64,000 bases of DNA from Isoetes taiwanensis (GCA_021234155.1 JAJEKV010000057.1:7286623-7350622); one strand, 5' to 3'; positions 24,350-35,637 are shown, counted from the stretch's first letter. Made by a program: numbers and translations. Notes: generated from the letters alone by a model not told the origin.

Positions 24350-26780
24350 TTGATTGATCAGAGTAGGGTTTGCCGGTTAGAAGATTTTAGAGCGGCTGCC
24401 CCGCAACAGGGGCAACCGAGAGTTTACAGGCTACTGGGAGTTTGGAGCAGTTTTTCGAATGTTCTTGGCATATACCGACATATACCAGGAATATGTCGAA
24501 AACCCATATAAACAATGGATTGCCCCCCTAGGGGCAACCCAAAAATAACCACGTGTAATAGTATACACTCATGCACTTTAATTTAATCCCTGTTTACAGA
24601 TAGTCCGTTTTTTTAAGAACATTTGGAAGCGGTAGATAGATGGTATAGATGATAGGGAATGAATTCCTAGTCTTCCATAATCAGTATAATAAATGGGATG
24701 ACTGGTTCATTGAGTTGCGCTATTTTGTTTGCCTTTACTTGTGCCAGTGTTGATGCAGATTAAGAAGACCCAATCGCATTCCCTGTTAGGATTGGATTGT
24801 GATAAATATCACAAGATGAATAAAGTCTTCAAAATTCAATAATAGTTTATGGTCAAAATGTACCCATTGTGGAGTAAGACTTGAATAGTTAAACATGTTT
24901 TAAAGGAGTTATATTATAAGTTTGTTTAAAGAGCAACGATTGCAACATGAAGCAATAATGTTATGACTTTTGGTAGTTTTAGGTGTTATATGTCTGTTGA
25001 AACCAAGAAGATTTGAGATTTCAATTATTGGCCAAATAGGAATCATAATTTTTCTTTATATCGAACTGTCATGGTCGCAAAAGAATCTAGAACAAGTGAT
25101 GGACCGCTTAAAATATGTTTGCAACTTGTCAACTAAGTGTAGCACATTTGGAAGTTGACATACATTCTAAAAAGACCTAACAGAGTGGAAACTTGATCGT
25201 TTAGGGAGCAGATTATCTGCAAAGTTAGAGTTTTAGACTTCAAAATCACAAAATTAACTTGACTTTAATCCAATTAGGTCTCTATTATCCATTGAGAAGA
25301 ACCCAGTGTTGGGAAAACTCCGGGGACAAAGACACTTTTGCCATTTGTATTTGCCAACTCACGGTCTCCTGTGGCAAAGTGACGGAACCAGTCCAGTTCC
25401 GCACAAAAATACTTGATTTTCAGATATTGGCCAGCAGCTGCAGCTTCAACCGGCATTTACCATAGGAAGTACCAGAAGATTTTTTTTTAACCAAATACCC
25501 CCCAGCCCACTTGGCTACCTTGCCTACGCTATTGAAATTTAATGCACTGGACGAAATGGAGGGGAAAAAAAGCAAGAACATTTATTTACACTAGTGGGAA
25601 AGCCATATCCAGAGATATAGAGATACATTCACCAAACATCATGATTTCTATTGCCTCTGTATCAAGGGTTCAACCGGAGGCTCAAACGTGAGACTGGTTT
25701 CCAAGCACTGTAAGTAGCTTAGATTATTTTAGTGTAATGCATGGTTGGGAAAAATTACTGGATATTTTGATGTGAATTATAGCCTGGAATTTTATCTCCA
25801 TTGGCTATTAGAGTTAGCAGACAATTTTAGTTGATCTCCACTGAAAATTTTAGCATCTAAAAGTTATTAATGACCAAAATCTTATCATTGAAGAACAAAC
25901 CGTATTTACATTGAATTCAAAAATCAGATATATACATCAAATCTATATCAAAATTTGGAATCTGAGTTATCTAATGCATGGACAAAATTATCAACATTAT
26001 ATTATATCATGATGATATTATCATGGTATTTCAATGTCATAGCAAAAGTCTTCACTTTACTGATTGATTGACTGCCTGCTACTATTCATAGCTGAAGTGA
26101 TGGCAGTAGCTAATTCAGCTACATCCAACACAAAGTTGAACATGCAATTGGTGAAGCTTCCTTGGTTATTAATAACAGGTGCCATGAATTTTCCAATCAC
26201 CCTTGCAATATCTGGAAGTTTTTTGCTCAATTCATGGTAGAACTGGTCATCATAGTAATCATCACACATTTCAACAGCCTTTCCACTATCTATATTTGTC
26301 TCAAGAGGCGGAACATTAACCCTGCTAACAAAACCTTAGCCGATGCAAACAATAGGAGCAGAAGTCTCAACAATAGGACTTTGAACAGCATTTTTTTTGC
26401 CAAAGTTTAAATCAGCTGCTTGAGCAGAATGTTTGATAACAGGGAGATTAACAGAAATTTCATCAAGGCTGAATCTTGAGCATTTCATGACATCTTTCTT
26501 ATTGATAACGTTATATAAAAGAATATAACTAGATTGGAAACTAAAATGTACATACAAAATATGCAAATGAAAAATTGAACCAGCAATAGTATTTTCGTTT
26601 GCAAACTCCAAATATGATGCAAGAATCACGGTAGAAGAATGCTCTTTCATAGCCACATTAATAGCAGTATTGTGAAAATTTTTTGAACTTTCTGCAACAT
26701 CTTTGTTCTTCGCAAGTTGCTCTGGAAATAAATATAAAAATCAAATCACATAGAAGATACAAGCAACAAATTAACATCTA
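24350..26780. other. Upstream of TBCC and downstream of the recombinase-like gene; no clear gene
   Basis: Holds the repeat at 24465-24550 (listed separately), AT-rich sequence, and a minus-strand ORF at 26057-26269 (CDDYYDDQFYHELSKKLPDI...) that could be a further 3' exon of the recombinase-like gene. Its link to that gene is unproven. Confidence 0.4.
24465..24550. repeat. Dispersed repeat, copy A (palindrome TGCCCCCCTAGGGGCAACCC)
   Basis: A block with CATATACC-type motifs, then ACCCATATAAAC, then TGCCCCCCTAGGGGCAACCC and AAAAAT. The same order recurs at 35255-35342. Both copies lie just upstream of the start region of a minus-strand gene. Confidence 0.7.
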
Positions 26781-26789
26781 GAAACATAC

Positions 26790-28451
26790 TAGCAAGCGCA
26801 TCTTTATACGAAGTGATCCCGCTTGGTTTTGAAATGATAGCCATGCATGCATTCACTTTACAGTCTTGAACTCGATCATATCTATAACAAGAGAAAAGGT
26901 CAATTCATAGAAGGAAAAATCAATTCCTAGCAAAATAAATACTTACTTCTCATACGCTTGCAAACTCCGATGACCTGTTATTCTCATTCCAGCTTGTGAT
27001 GGAGCATCTGCTGCAACAAGACGTTACTAAAGACACCCATCCACTCTTATTACAGATTTCTATTTATGGACTAACAATAGTAGCCATAATTTTCAACCAC
27101 TTTCCTAGCGAATTGACTCCAACTGGAGTAACGGCATACCAGACCTAACAATCGAACACGAAAAATAAATAAAATTCAGAAAGTAATATTTGCATATAAT
27201 AAATAAAAAAAATGAAACTTACATTAGTTCTGGACTTTGGAATAGGTTGTAAAAACAAACTGCGGGGCTTAGGATCTCTTTCCTTCGCAGGTAAGTGCCT
27301 AAAATACTGTTTACAAGCCAGCACAAAATCCCTTTCATAAGTCCAAATTGGCTGTCGGAAATGACTGTCCTCAAACTTTGTAGCACTTGGATTATTATTC
27401 TTACTAATTCTCTCACCATATTTAACCAGCTCACCACCATCATTTGTTTCAAATGTCAAATCAGAATCTTGAACTGCCCGTAACTCCTTCACTGCCCTTA
27501 TACCAAACCTGGCCAGCATGTAAAAAACAAGCCTTTTTACACATCATATAGGATGAGTGATTTGATGATCGATATCGTCTAAGATATCCCTTTCTACACT
27601 GAAACTGATTACCAGGGCCTTTTTTTTAGCCCTTTTATAATTGCCACTTTTTCTTGTTCTTTTCACTACAGCAACATGCTTCGCGACTTTGACAGAAAAT
27701 TGGATCAGTTAGAATATCAAATGGAGGCTCACCAACCCCAGTTTCTCCAATCCCCTTCTCCTGTTCCCTTCTCACAATCCGCCCTATACCTCGATATATT
27801 GAATTAAGCCTATAATAAAAACAAGCATTCAGATTCTCTTTATATGCACAGAAAAAAAATACAAACCAACAAAAAGAAACAAAGAAACTATCATTACAAA
27901 CAAATAAAATTATGACTACCTTACAGAATACCAAAGGAAAACTAGACCAAAATCTGTAATTCAGTCATTAAACAAAAAATAACTGATTACTTACGTTCCT
28001 GGAGGATAAATTTCGCCGTTCTTCTTTTTGAACTGTTAAAACACAAATTGGCAAATGTAAACACGAAAACTGGCATAAAAAGAAAGGAAAAAAATATTAC
28101 CATCATTATAAACTTGGCAAGCATATCATTAGGTTGCCTTATTGGCAGCATTTCAACTGGAATAGACAGATCATATTTAAATCGTTGAGGCCAGGAATTA
28201 AACCTCTTTCGTGCCCAATCATTAACAGGTTTTGAACGTTCCACACCGCCTGATAAAGCTTCAGAAAGCATATCTTCATCTAATGGTAGCCATTCATCGG
28301 TGCTATGATTATCTTCATCCTCACTACTATCTTCATTCTCCAATTCTGCAAGAATATCATGTGCTTCATTGTCACATGCAGCACTCCATTCTACTTCACA
28401 ATCCCCTCCTTGAGTAAGAAGATTGAAAGATGGTTGTGATTGTTCTCCCAT
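26790..28451 (-). pseudogene. Decayed DUF3504/Crypton-type tyrosine-recombinase gene, six exons
   Basis: Minus-strand exons with GT-AG borders and matching phases: 28451-28101, 28032-27995, 27809-about 27660, 27508-27223, 27144-26947 and 26881-26790. Exon 1 is acidic. The SAM-like N-terminal domain reads KKKNGEIYPPGT across a splice into LNSIYRGIGRIVRREQE. The catalytic part has the first Arg in FGIRAVKEL, then KYGERISKNN, SLFLQPIPKSRTN, VWYAVTPVGVNSLGKW and ITGHRSLQAYEK-YDRVQ with the expected His and Tyr. DUF3504 domains are held to derive from Crypton transposase-type tyrosine recombinases. The HxxR motif is ruined (NKSGW for NHSGR). An in-frame TAA near 27060, a lost base near 27020 and no clean donor after exon 3 argue for a pseudogene. 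Family assignment rests on motif order only. Confidence 0.6.
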
Positions 28452-28459
28452 CCTTGTAC

Positions 28460-29312
28460 AGAAAGTGCATTTAAATCATTTAAGCCACTACAAACCTTGC
28501 ATGCAAGTAATCATTTTGCTGTACCTAACAGTTATTATCTAAATTACAGAGATAATAAAACTGCCATATAGATGATCTATAAACACAACATAAACCAAGC
28601 AGAAAGAGAAAACAGAGCAAGAATAGAAAAAATGTACATAAAAAGCCAGCAAGAAGAGTAATATGCATAAGATTAATGCATTTCTTGGATGAAGAAATAG
28701 ATGAGAATGCATTTCTCGGATGAAAAATGGATGAGAATGCAGTTCTTAGATGAGGATGAGAATAAGATAAGGATTTTTTGAATGAAGAATGGATGAGAAT
28801 AAGATGAATGCAATTATTTCATTTCTACAGCAGTACCTTGATGTCCAAGTCGTTCTTCTTGAAGCAGATCTACAGTGCAGCACTAAAATCCGTCCCCTAC
28901 AAACTCAAACAAACTCGTCTTATCTTCTGTACCTAAACCTCGATGTCCGCCTGCACAGCCGTGAGCCTTCTCTTGTCAACAAACTGGAATGAGAAAAGAA
29001 AGACAAAATGCACAAAAAAAAATCAATAACGGGAGAAATAAATTGATGCAAATGTCTTGGACAAATAATGCATGTACCTTCTGCATCTTGGATGACCTTA
29101 GAAATCGATTTTGCAATATCTGCAAGCAAGAAACGATCATAAGAAGATGTTTGATACAAAAACATGCCTAAAATCTTGCCAAACTAGGAAAGAACTTCGT
29201 ACTTCTAGCGCCATACAGGCGCCATGGCGCCTCGCCAGAGTAGTCAGATGCTTTGCCAGAGAACTACAGAGGGAAATGCCGGATGTAATTTCCCCCACCA
29301 TGCATTACGTCC
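28460..29312. other. Upstream of the recombinase-like gene, AT-rich, no gene recognised
   Basis: Contains short repeats built on TGGATGAGAATG(C/A) and ATGCATTTCT(T/C)GGATGA at 28680-28800. ORFs of 60-81 codons on both strands show no domain. A TATA-like or transcription start could not be fixed. Confidence 0.35.
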
Positions 29313-29475
29313 GGTAATCTATGGGGTTTTGGTTTTACGCCCTCGTAAAATCACAGCGATGCCGACGCCGCCAGCCTAGGCGGTGACTCGCGACTGCCGC
29401 CGCTCGTCGGCCACCTCGTCTGGGGGCGCCGCTATGATTTTACGGGGCGTAAAACCAACAACCCCATAGATTACC
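29313..29475. mobile_element. 163-bp foldback/MITE with 46-bp inverted arms
   Basis: Left arm from GGTAATCTATGGGGTT through GGTTTTACGCCC to AAATCACAGCG (29313-29358). The right arm (29430-29475) is its near-perfect inverse, with about four differences. The 70-bp core is very GC-rich (GCCGACGCCGCC, GACTGCCGCCGCTCG) in contrast with AT-rich surroundings. No clear target duplication is visible, so the superfamily is not assigned. The transcript would fold into a strong hairpin. Confidence 0.75.
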
Positions 29476-29479
29476 TAGT

Positions 29480-30600
29480 ACATAAATATCTCATATTCTG
29501 CTAACTTTCTATTGTGTGTCAAATGAAGGAAGCTGGATTAGTGGAAAAGCCATTTTAGCGAAGCGCTGCTGCATACAACTTGTTGCGGGACCTCGTAATG
29601 GTATCAGGCATATAACGCATCACTAGCTTGATTTCATTAAAACCTGGATTAGATTCAAAGTTTGGATACCGAATGGATAAATGTAGAAAGAGGCGATTCG
29701 TTTAACAATGAAGATGTGCTTGTGAACAAGGTAAAGAATTTGCTTTGTATTAGCAGGACATTCTGAGCTCTGTTTATTTGGCATACTTTCTGCCTTTTCC
29801 ATGGATGGGCAGGACAAAGCAATAGGCCCTCTTCAAATTATTATTTGTAGAACCCATTTATGATTCATCACTTGAACTTCGTTTTGAAGAAGAGCTCCAT
29901 CAAATTATATATCTACTGTCATCTTTTGTCAAGCATGCTGGGAGGTCACTGCCATTAACCATTTCTTCTATACCAGTTCTACCCTGCTCAATTTCGAATT
30001 TGCATATTTATCTGAATTTAAAGCCCCAAAATCCTATCTTTGAGAACATCCGATTCTAAGCTCCTTTTTCTAGCATTAGGGATTTCAATTGCTTATACAT
30101 GCTCTCTTTTCCAACACTTTGTCATCCATTCTAATTTCCAGCAGGTGTAATTCCAATTTTGCTTATGCTATTATCATATTCTCCGTGGACGATAAAATCA
30201 TTATCTTATATATAGCATTATTATTAGATTTGGTATCAAGTTACTAAGTTACTGTTTAATATGGTATTATAGCTATGGTTAAAGGTGGTAATGAATTGGT
30301 TGTAATAAACTTTAAACTCTTGTATTTTGAAAAATGGGCGTGAAATTTGTTTGCAGGAAAGATCGGATTCAATATTATAAAGTCCGATAAGGTGAGGAAA
30401 CTATAGGAAAATTTCCGATAAAGAGGTAAAAAGTTTCCCGAAAGGTGGAAGAACCGTGAAAAAGTCACTAAGTAATTTCCTGGGGTGGAGAAATACATTA
30501 AATATAGAGACACAGTTGTTGGTGGGCAGGTGCTTGGGTTTCCAGTTGTAAAAACAGCCTTTTTTGGGGTGGATCCTTTTAAAGGAATTAAACACGTTTT
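29480..30600. other. Intergenic, no gene recognised
   Basis: AT-rich sequence. At 30181-30197 CTCCGTGGACGATAAAA matches the extreme 3' end of the GC-rich LINE family, with nothing of its upstream 3' region, so it is a possible ultra-short truncated insertion. ORFs are short and featureless. Confidence 0.35.
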
Positions 30601-30673
30601 GGGGTAGCCGTCATAAGCACGACTTCACTCTTAAAAAGCGATCGAAAGACAGAGTGAATCCAAGCAGAAGGCG

Positions 30674-31273
30674 ATGGCAGCTCTACAATTGAAGGTGTTA
30701 TGCTTCACCATAAACAGCAGCGGAAATACTAAGGAATTCCCGAGGACTCTGGCGATCGGAATAAGCTCAGAAAATGCGGCAATGGTAAACGGAAAGGAGC
30801 TTTTGAAAGGGGCACTTCTAGATCTGAGGCTGAGCGAAACAGAGGACGATTCCGGCTCCCAAATTGTGACATACATTGCGACGGATCATGTTAATTTGAA
30901 GGGGCGTTTTCAGTTCGAGATCAGGCATAAAAAGGAGGTCCTATTGAGCGCTGATATTGAAGAACAGAATTGCCTGTGGAAAATGGAGTGCAGAGGAGGA
31001 TTAAAATCTGGAATATGGCGATCAATGTTGAGCATGGAGTTGGGTCTTGTCGGGAATTGTTTTGGGTCGTCTGTGATTTTGAGCAAAAGCGTGATTTTGA
31101 GGGAAAAATCTGATCTGAGTTTTGGGAAAAGACGAAAAACCGCTGCTTTGCAGAGTATTTTGGAAGAAGATGTTGAGCAAAAGCTTTGCATACGTCGTCC
31201 TCAGTCTCACCATAGCTTCTGGATCTCCAAATTGCTGTGGTTGCTCCGGATTTATCCTTGCTTAATCCGCTGA
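30674..31273 (+). CDS. Plant-specific protein, At1g01500-like family, copy 1 (199 aa)
   Basis: An intact intronless ORF starting MAALQLKVLCFTINSSGN; the ATG follows GGCG and is the first in frame. The fold-level pattern matches the plant family that databases label 'erythronate-4-phosphate dehydrogenase family' (At1g01500 type) without biochemical proof: an N-terminal KVL(Y/C)F strand, a VNGK block, LLDLRLSE, IVTYIATDHV, FEIR..E.LLSADIEE, LWKMEC, then SMELGLVGNCFGSSVILSK. It shares that order with the gene at 48583-49149 at roughly half identity, which supports real coding selection. It is shorter than angiosperm members, which I recall as nearer 300 residues, and has a hydrophobic C-terminal end (WISKLLWLLRIYP) that may anchor it in a membrane. 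No TATA box as clear as that of the second copy was seen. Confidence 0.75.
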   Translation: MAALQLKVLCFTINSSGNTKEFPRTLAIGISSENAAMVNGKELLKGALLDLRLSETEDDSGSQIVTYIATDHVNLKGRFQFEIRHKKEVLLSADIEEQNCLWKMECRGGLKSGIWRSMLSMELGLVGNCFGSSVILSKSVILREKSDLSFGKRRKTAALQSILEEDVEQKLCIRRPQSHHSFWISKLLWLLRIYPCLIR

Positions 31274-31359
31274 TCTTGCTTTTCCTTCACTCGAAAAGGT
31301 TAATCACAGGTCCCCTGCACATCCACTTTGTACAGATTTTTTTATAATTGATTTTTTGA

Positions 31360-31662
31360 TACTTATAATCCACATGATGTTTTTTTTTTCCCACAATTGA
31401 ATGATTTGTTAAATTTCTTTTCGCTTCTTAACCTGAAAATAACATTATAGCAAGGAAAAAAAACTTTAGGACTAGTAATAGTGCCCAATGTTACCGGCAA
31501 AAGTTGGTTACAGTAAATGATAATGCTACGGATTATTTTAGAAACACGATGTCTTGGATTTTTTCACAATTAATCTAAATGCATGGTAGCATATTGGTGA
31601 AAGCATGTCCCTCAAAGAGACAAAACAAGAAAAACAAGGTGCTGCGCATGGAGGGTTGCCCT
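31360..31662. repeat. Dispersed noncoding repeat, copy A
   Basis: From AATCCACATGATG through TTGTTAAATTTCTTTT, CTTCTTAACCTGAAAATAAC, CTTGGATTTTTTCACAATTA and AAATGCATGGTAGCATATTG to CCCTCAAA. The same series occurs at 35386-35637 in the same orientation. Copy A continues into AAGGTGCTGCGCATGGAGGG TTGCCCT, shared with 14783-14812. It is probably a non-autonomous element, but the boundaries are not firm. Confidence 0.75.
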
Positions 31663-31664
31663 AC

Positions 31665-32330
31665 GGTGGCCCGAGAATATGTTTTCATGTTTCTTGTTGT
31701 CGTTTCGTTTTTATGGTTCTTGTTGGGTCATTTTATGTGTCGGGGCTTATTAATGGTTTGAACGTGGGGTTTTGTTTTGTGTTGTTTTGTTTTGTTTATG
31801 AATTGTACATGGACCAAGAAGAGGCTTAGATCAATTAGGATTGACGTGACTATGATCTTTGTCTAAAACATATTAGCCATTTATGAAGAATGCTTTTTGT
31901 AGTTATATTAGTAATGGAAATTGTGCAGGGCTTGTATGAATACATGCTTTCATTTTCTTATCTCTAAGCTATACAAGAGGAAGGGGTTATAGTGTCATCG
32001 TTTGTGTCAAGACATAAGTGTAGTGACAACTTTATGAGGAATACTGCTATCTTGACACAAAATGGTTTTATTGTATCAGGATTGTGTCAAATCGTAGAAT
32101 GCCCACGCTTGTACCAGATATTCTAAACTCGGTACTTTGAAGATCAACATCCTGTTTTTGATGATCAACATTGTAGAGAGGAGGCTTATAAGCTTTTGGA
32201 GGACCACGATGTTCTGTAAGACGTGAAGAAGGTCCTATTCCGAGTGGCACTTTTGGACTTGGACCGATATAATGCTGCTCTGTAGAGCCCAATAGCTTCA
32301 GACTAGTAAAGTCCCAGTAATAACCTTATA
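31665..32330. other. Intergenic, no gene recognised
   Basis: T-rich plus-strand sequence and a minus-strand ORF (32068-32292) with no recognised domain. Nothing firm can be assigned. Confidence 0.3.
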
Positions 32331-32334
32331 TCTC

Positions 32335-32520
32335 ATTCTTATAGTAGCTCTGCATTTAGAGCTCTGGGCTCCAAGTTCGTCTCCAGTGGCTGAAAAATCC
32401 TCATACACCGGAAGGGATATTGTAGACCGACCACTTCCTTCATCTGATCCTCCCATTCTGTTTTGCTCTGCAGAGACGTTTGGTTTTGCAACTCTGGAAG
32501 AGCTAGGATTCTAACCTTGT
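32335..32520 (-). other. Exon-like fragment of unknown gene
   Basis: The minus strand reads an open frame of about 57 codons preceded by a possible acceptor: KVRILALPELQNQTSLQSK, then TEWEDQMKEVVGLQYPFRC and MRIFQPLETNLEPRALNAEL. Its composition is protein-like and unlike the surrounding noncoding DNA. The family is not recognised. It could be an exon of a gene on the same strand as the membrane-protein gene at 33.5-35.25 kb, or a pseudogene fragment. Confidence 0.35.
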
Positions 32521-33527
32521 GCCAAGACGGGCCAAGGGACAGTCTCAGGTAGACAGTTTCTATGGGTCGTAGGCCTCCTAAAACATATGCTGAAGATCAA
32601 TGGTTCATATTCAACCTTAAATAAAGACAACCTTAAATAAATACGTCATTAATACTAATACTTAAATACTTTTTTGGTTTGAGATTAGGGCTTTTAAGCC
32701 AATAGCAGCATTGCTTCAATCAACAGATTGTGATTTTCGAAGCCAATGGCAGACTTTGACCGTCTATTCCAAGGGCCACCACCAGCTATATTAAGACCAT
32801 TAGCTACCAAAGAACATGCTTCTGTAGAGTACTCCTAAATTATGTACACCAGAGCAGATCCATGCTCTGTATCCGTAGAAGAGATTTGGAGTTCCAAGGC
32901 AGTCCCAAACTTTTAAAAGTGCTACAAACAAAACCTATAATAAATTTTACTGTAATAATTTTCCACCGGGTTAACAAATTTTAATTTAATACAACAGATG
33001 ACAATATAACGGATGTATCCTTTAATTGAAGCTATGTTAATGTGCCCATGTTCCATCGGATTGCCTCACTTATGTTTGTTAGACTTGTGTTGGTTGTCTA
33101 ACCGCCTTATAAATCATTGAACACATGGCTGCGGATAAAACAATTTTGCAAGAAAATGCAGCACCCAGAACTACAATCAATCAGAATAAATCCTCTACCC
33201 TGAGCATGTACAATGTGTGACTTAAAGACTCAGCTTTCTTTACATGTGAGCAATCGGAAAACCTGCAAGAAAGCTTATAGTATAATCAACTTTCATTTAG
33301 AAATAGTATAAAATAGCAAAGCTTTTCATTTGCAACTTCCCAACCTTACCTTTGCTCACATGGAACCGCATTAGCTTTGGCCATAAAATATTACAATTTT
33401 CCACAATGGAAAGAAGAATAAGCTGTATAAAACACAATTCGTCGAAGAATCTGTTGTACATGTTTTTCTCCACTTCTAAGCCTCATTAAAAAGTCTCACT
33501 GTAAAGGTTGCCAATCAACTCAAGACC

Positions 33528-35252
33528 TTATCTATAAATGCGTCTCCTGTTATTTTCACTGTGCTCTATATCCATATCAGCCGTTCTCTCAATCTCATCT
33601 TCAGGTCGCTCTTCTCGTTGTTCATGAGGCGTTACCAGAATTCTATCTGCTTGTGAAACGGCCCAACTTGCAAAATCTGGAGAAGCAAGCAAGTCCTTCA
33701 TAGCATCCTGAGTACAGCTTCTTGTAAGCTCTTCCCATTCAGCTTTTGACATTTGTTTCCTACCAGGTGTGCGGTGGAATGTTGAATAGTAGTCCTCATG
33801 TTTTGTCCTTTCACTACTTGGTGGACTTGTTGGAGATACAACTACAAGTGAAAACAAAAATTGAAGAACAAGTTAGACCTAGAAATGCAATTGTACATGT
33901 TGAATTCAGAATTCATGTAACTGAATTCACTTTATAACTATTACACGGGCAAGTTCTCTCAGATTAATTTTCCCCAAAGAACCCGGCACAAAAGACTTCT
34001 TTGAAGCCGTCAAGCGAGGACAACACAAATCCCATCATATGAACTCGAAACAAAAGGAACAAACATAATTTTAAAAGGGACCATGTGCGTGATACCTCAA
34101 GTACAAAAATCGTGTGCAGGTCTTTATACAGTTCTAAATTTAAAACACAATTACCACAAGTAGCACGGTAAGGCCAACTAGCCGTAGTGACCACTTAACA
34201 AACCGAGAGGTGCCTACATCGATTTGTTCCATCATCCGAAAAAAAAAAGTTTGCGTACTCCCAAAGATCCAAGCCATGCTCCCAATATTACTATTCCCAT
34301 GAGTATAAAAACAACTAACTGCAAAAAGTATTGGTTAATCAAACAGTGACGAGATTTCATACATCCAAACAAGAAGACTTACAGGGTTCAGCATGTCATC
34401 TCCAAGGCCAAAGTTTGTATCAAAGAGATGAAACCGCACTTGTGATATAATGGACAATCACACTTCCAATTCCTACCTGAATTATAGGCCTTTACATTTA
34501 ATCATTGACAAACCAAGTATTCACAAATAAGAATGCTCACCGCAGACCCATACAACAGAATATATAAGGAGCTTTTCCTTCCAGTAGGTAGTAGCTTCAT
34601 ACCCTGTACATTCAGAAAGAAATTTAGAAACATACTCATAAGCAGCAAAATAAGACAATAGATCTAACCTGGTAAAGCAATATTATCACAACAGCTAAGA
34701 TGCCCAAAGTCATGGCGCTGCTGTAGTAAAAGGGAACCCATTTACTCAGTTGGCCAGATGAGAAATCCAATCCCCAGGAAGGCAATCCGAAATGAATGAA
34801 ATTCTGCAAAAACAAACACCCTAACATGAGGCTATTTAAACACAACAAAAATAAAAGAATTTCTTTACCTTCCTTGGCCGACACGGTAACCTTTGTATCA
34901 GTAAGAGAATCGGTTCTTCTTGCATCAATAGTTTTGTAAACCGCAATAACAAACGTAAGCCCGAGATAAGCTAAAGGAACAGCCAGCAACCATGGCAAAG
35001 TACTTTGTCCAACCCTTAGGGCCGGGGACAGATTTCACAGCAGTGTTCGTAAGTTGAACCAAGTCTTCAACTTGACCCCGAAGCCACGAAATTTCCACCT
35101 CTTCTTCTTCTTCTGCCTCGACCCTCCCTGATTTCTAGGCTTACTCCCTTCGGAGACGGACTTTCTGCCTGAACCAGCATATCCACCACGGCGGAGGCGG
35201 AATGGATGACCGAAACATTTCTGAGCGGACCGGTTTTAGCAGTCATCAGCAT
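33528..35252 (-). pseudogene. Six-exon plant membrane-protein gene with frame breaks
   Basis: Minus-strand exons: about 35250-34869, 34803-34669, 34603-34541, 34476-34383, 34318-34155 and 33841-33528, all with GT-AG borders. Exon 1 has an acidic run and EISWLRGQVEDLVQLTNTAV, then a membrane segment LPWLLAVPLAYLGLTFVIAV. Exon 2 has SAMTLGILAVVIILLYQ, exon 3 GMKLLPTGRKSSLYILLYGS, and exon 5 VVFILMGIVILGAWLGSLGV. Exon 6 is a soluble tail with STFHRTPGRKQMSKAEWEEL and LLASPDFASWAVSQADRI. At least three membrane helices suggest an integral membrane, possibly plastid, protein; this is inference. Frame breaks: an extra base near 35020, exon 4 of 94 bp where a multiple of three is needed, and an extra T in a T run of exon 5. 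I do not recognise the family. Confidence 0.65.
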
Positions 35253-35254
35253 AT

Positions 35255-35342
35255 GCTAGGTATATGCCAGCATATACTTGAATATGCCCACATACCCACA
35301 TAAACGAGGGTTTGCCCCCCTAGGGGCAACCCAAAAATTAAT
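35255..35342. repeat. Dispersed repeat, copy B (palindrome TTGCCCCCCTAGGGGCAACCC region)
   Basis: GGTATATGCCAGCATATAC, then ACCCACATAAAC, TGCCCCCCTAGGGGCAACCC and AAAAAT follow in the same order as at 24465-24550. It lies directly upstream of exon 1 of the membrane-protein gene. Confidence 0.7.
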
Positions 35343-35385
35343 ATAAAGGTGAATCAGGAGGTTCCGTGCACTTGAAAAGGTGAAT

Positions 35386-35637
35386 CCACATGATTTTCTC
35401 CCTTTTTTTTTCTTTTTTTTGCACAAAGTGAACGAGTTGTTAAATTTCTTTTGGCTTCTTAACCTGAAAATAACATTATATATAATAGGACTAGTAATGG
35501 TGCCTAGCTTTGCTACCAAAGGTTGGTAACGTGTAAATGATATTCTTGCGCATTACTTTTGAAACAACATATCTTGGATTTTTTCACAATTAGTCTAAAT
35601 GCATGGTAGCATATTGGTGAACGCATGCCCCTCAAAA
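35386..35637. repeat. Dispersed noncoding repeat, copy B
   Basis: Second copy of the repeat at 31360-31618: same orientation and block order, ending CATGCCCCTCAAA. It differs by scattered substitutions and length changes in A/T runs. Confidence 0.75.
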
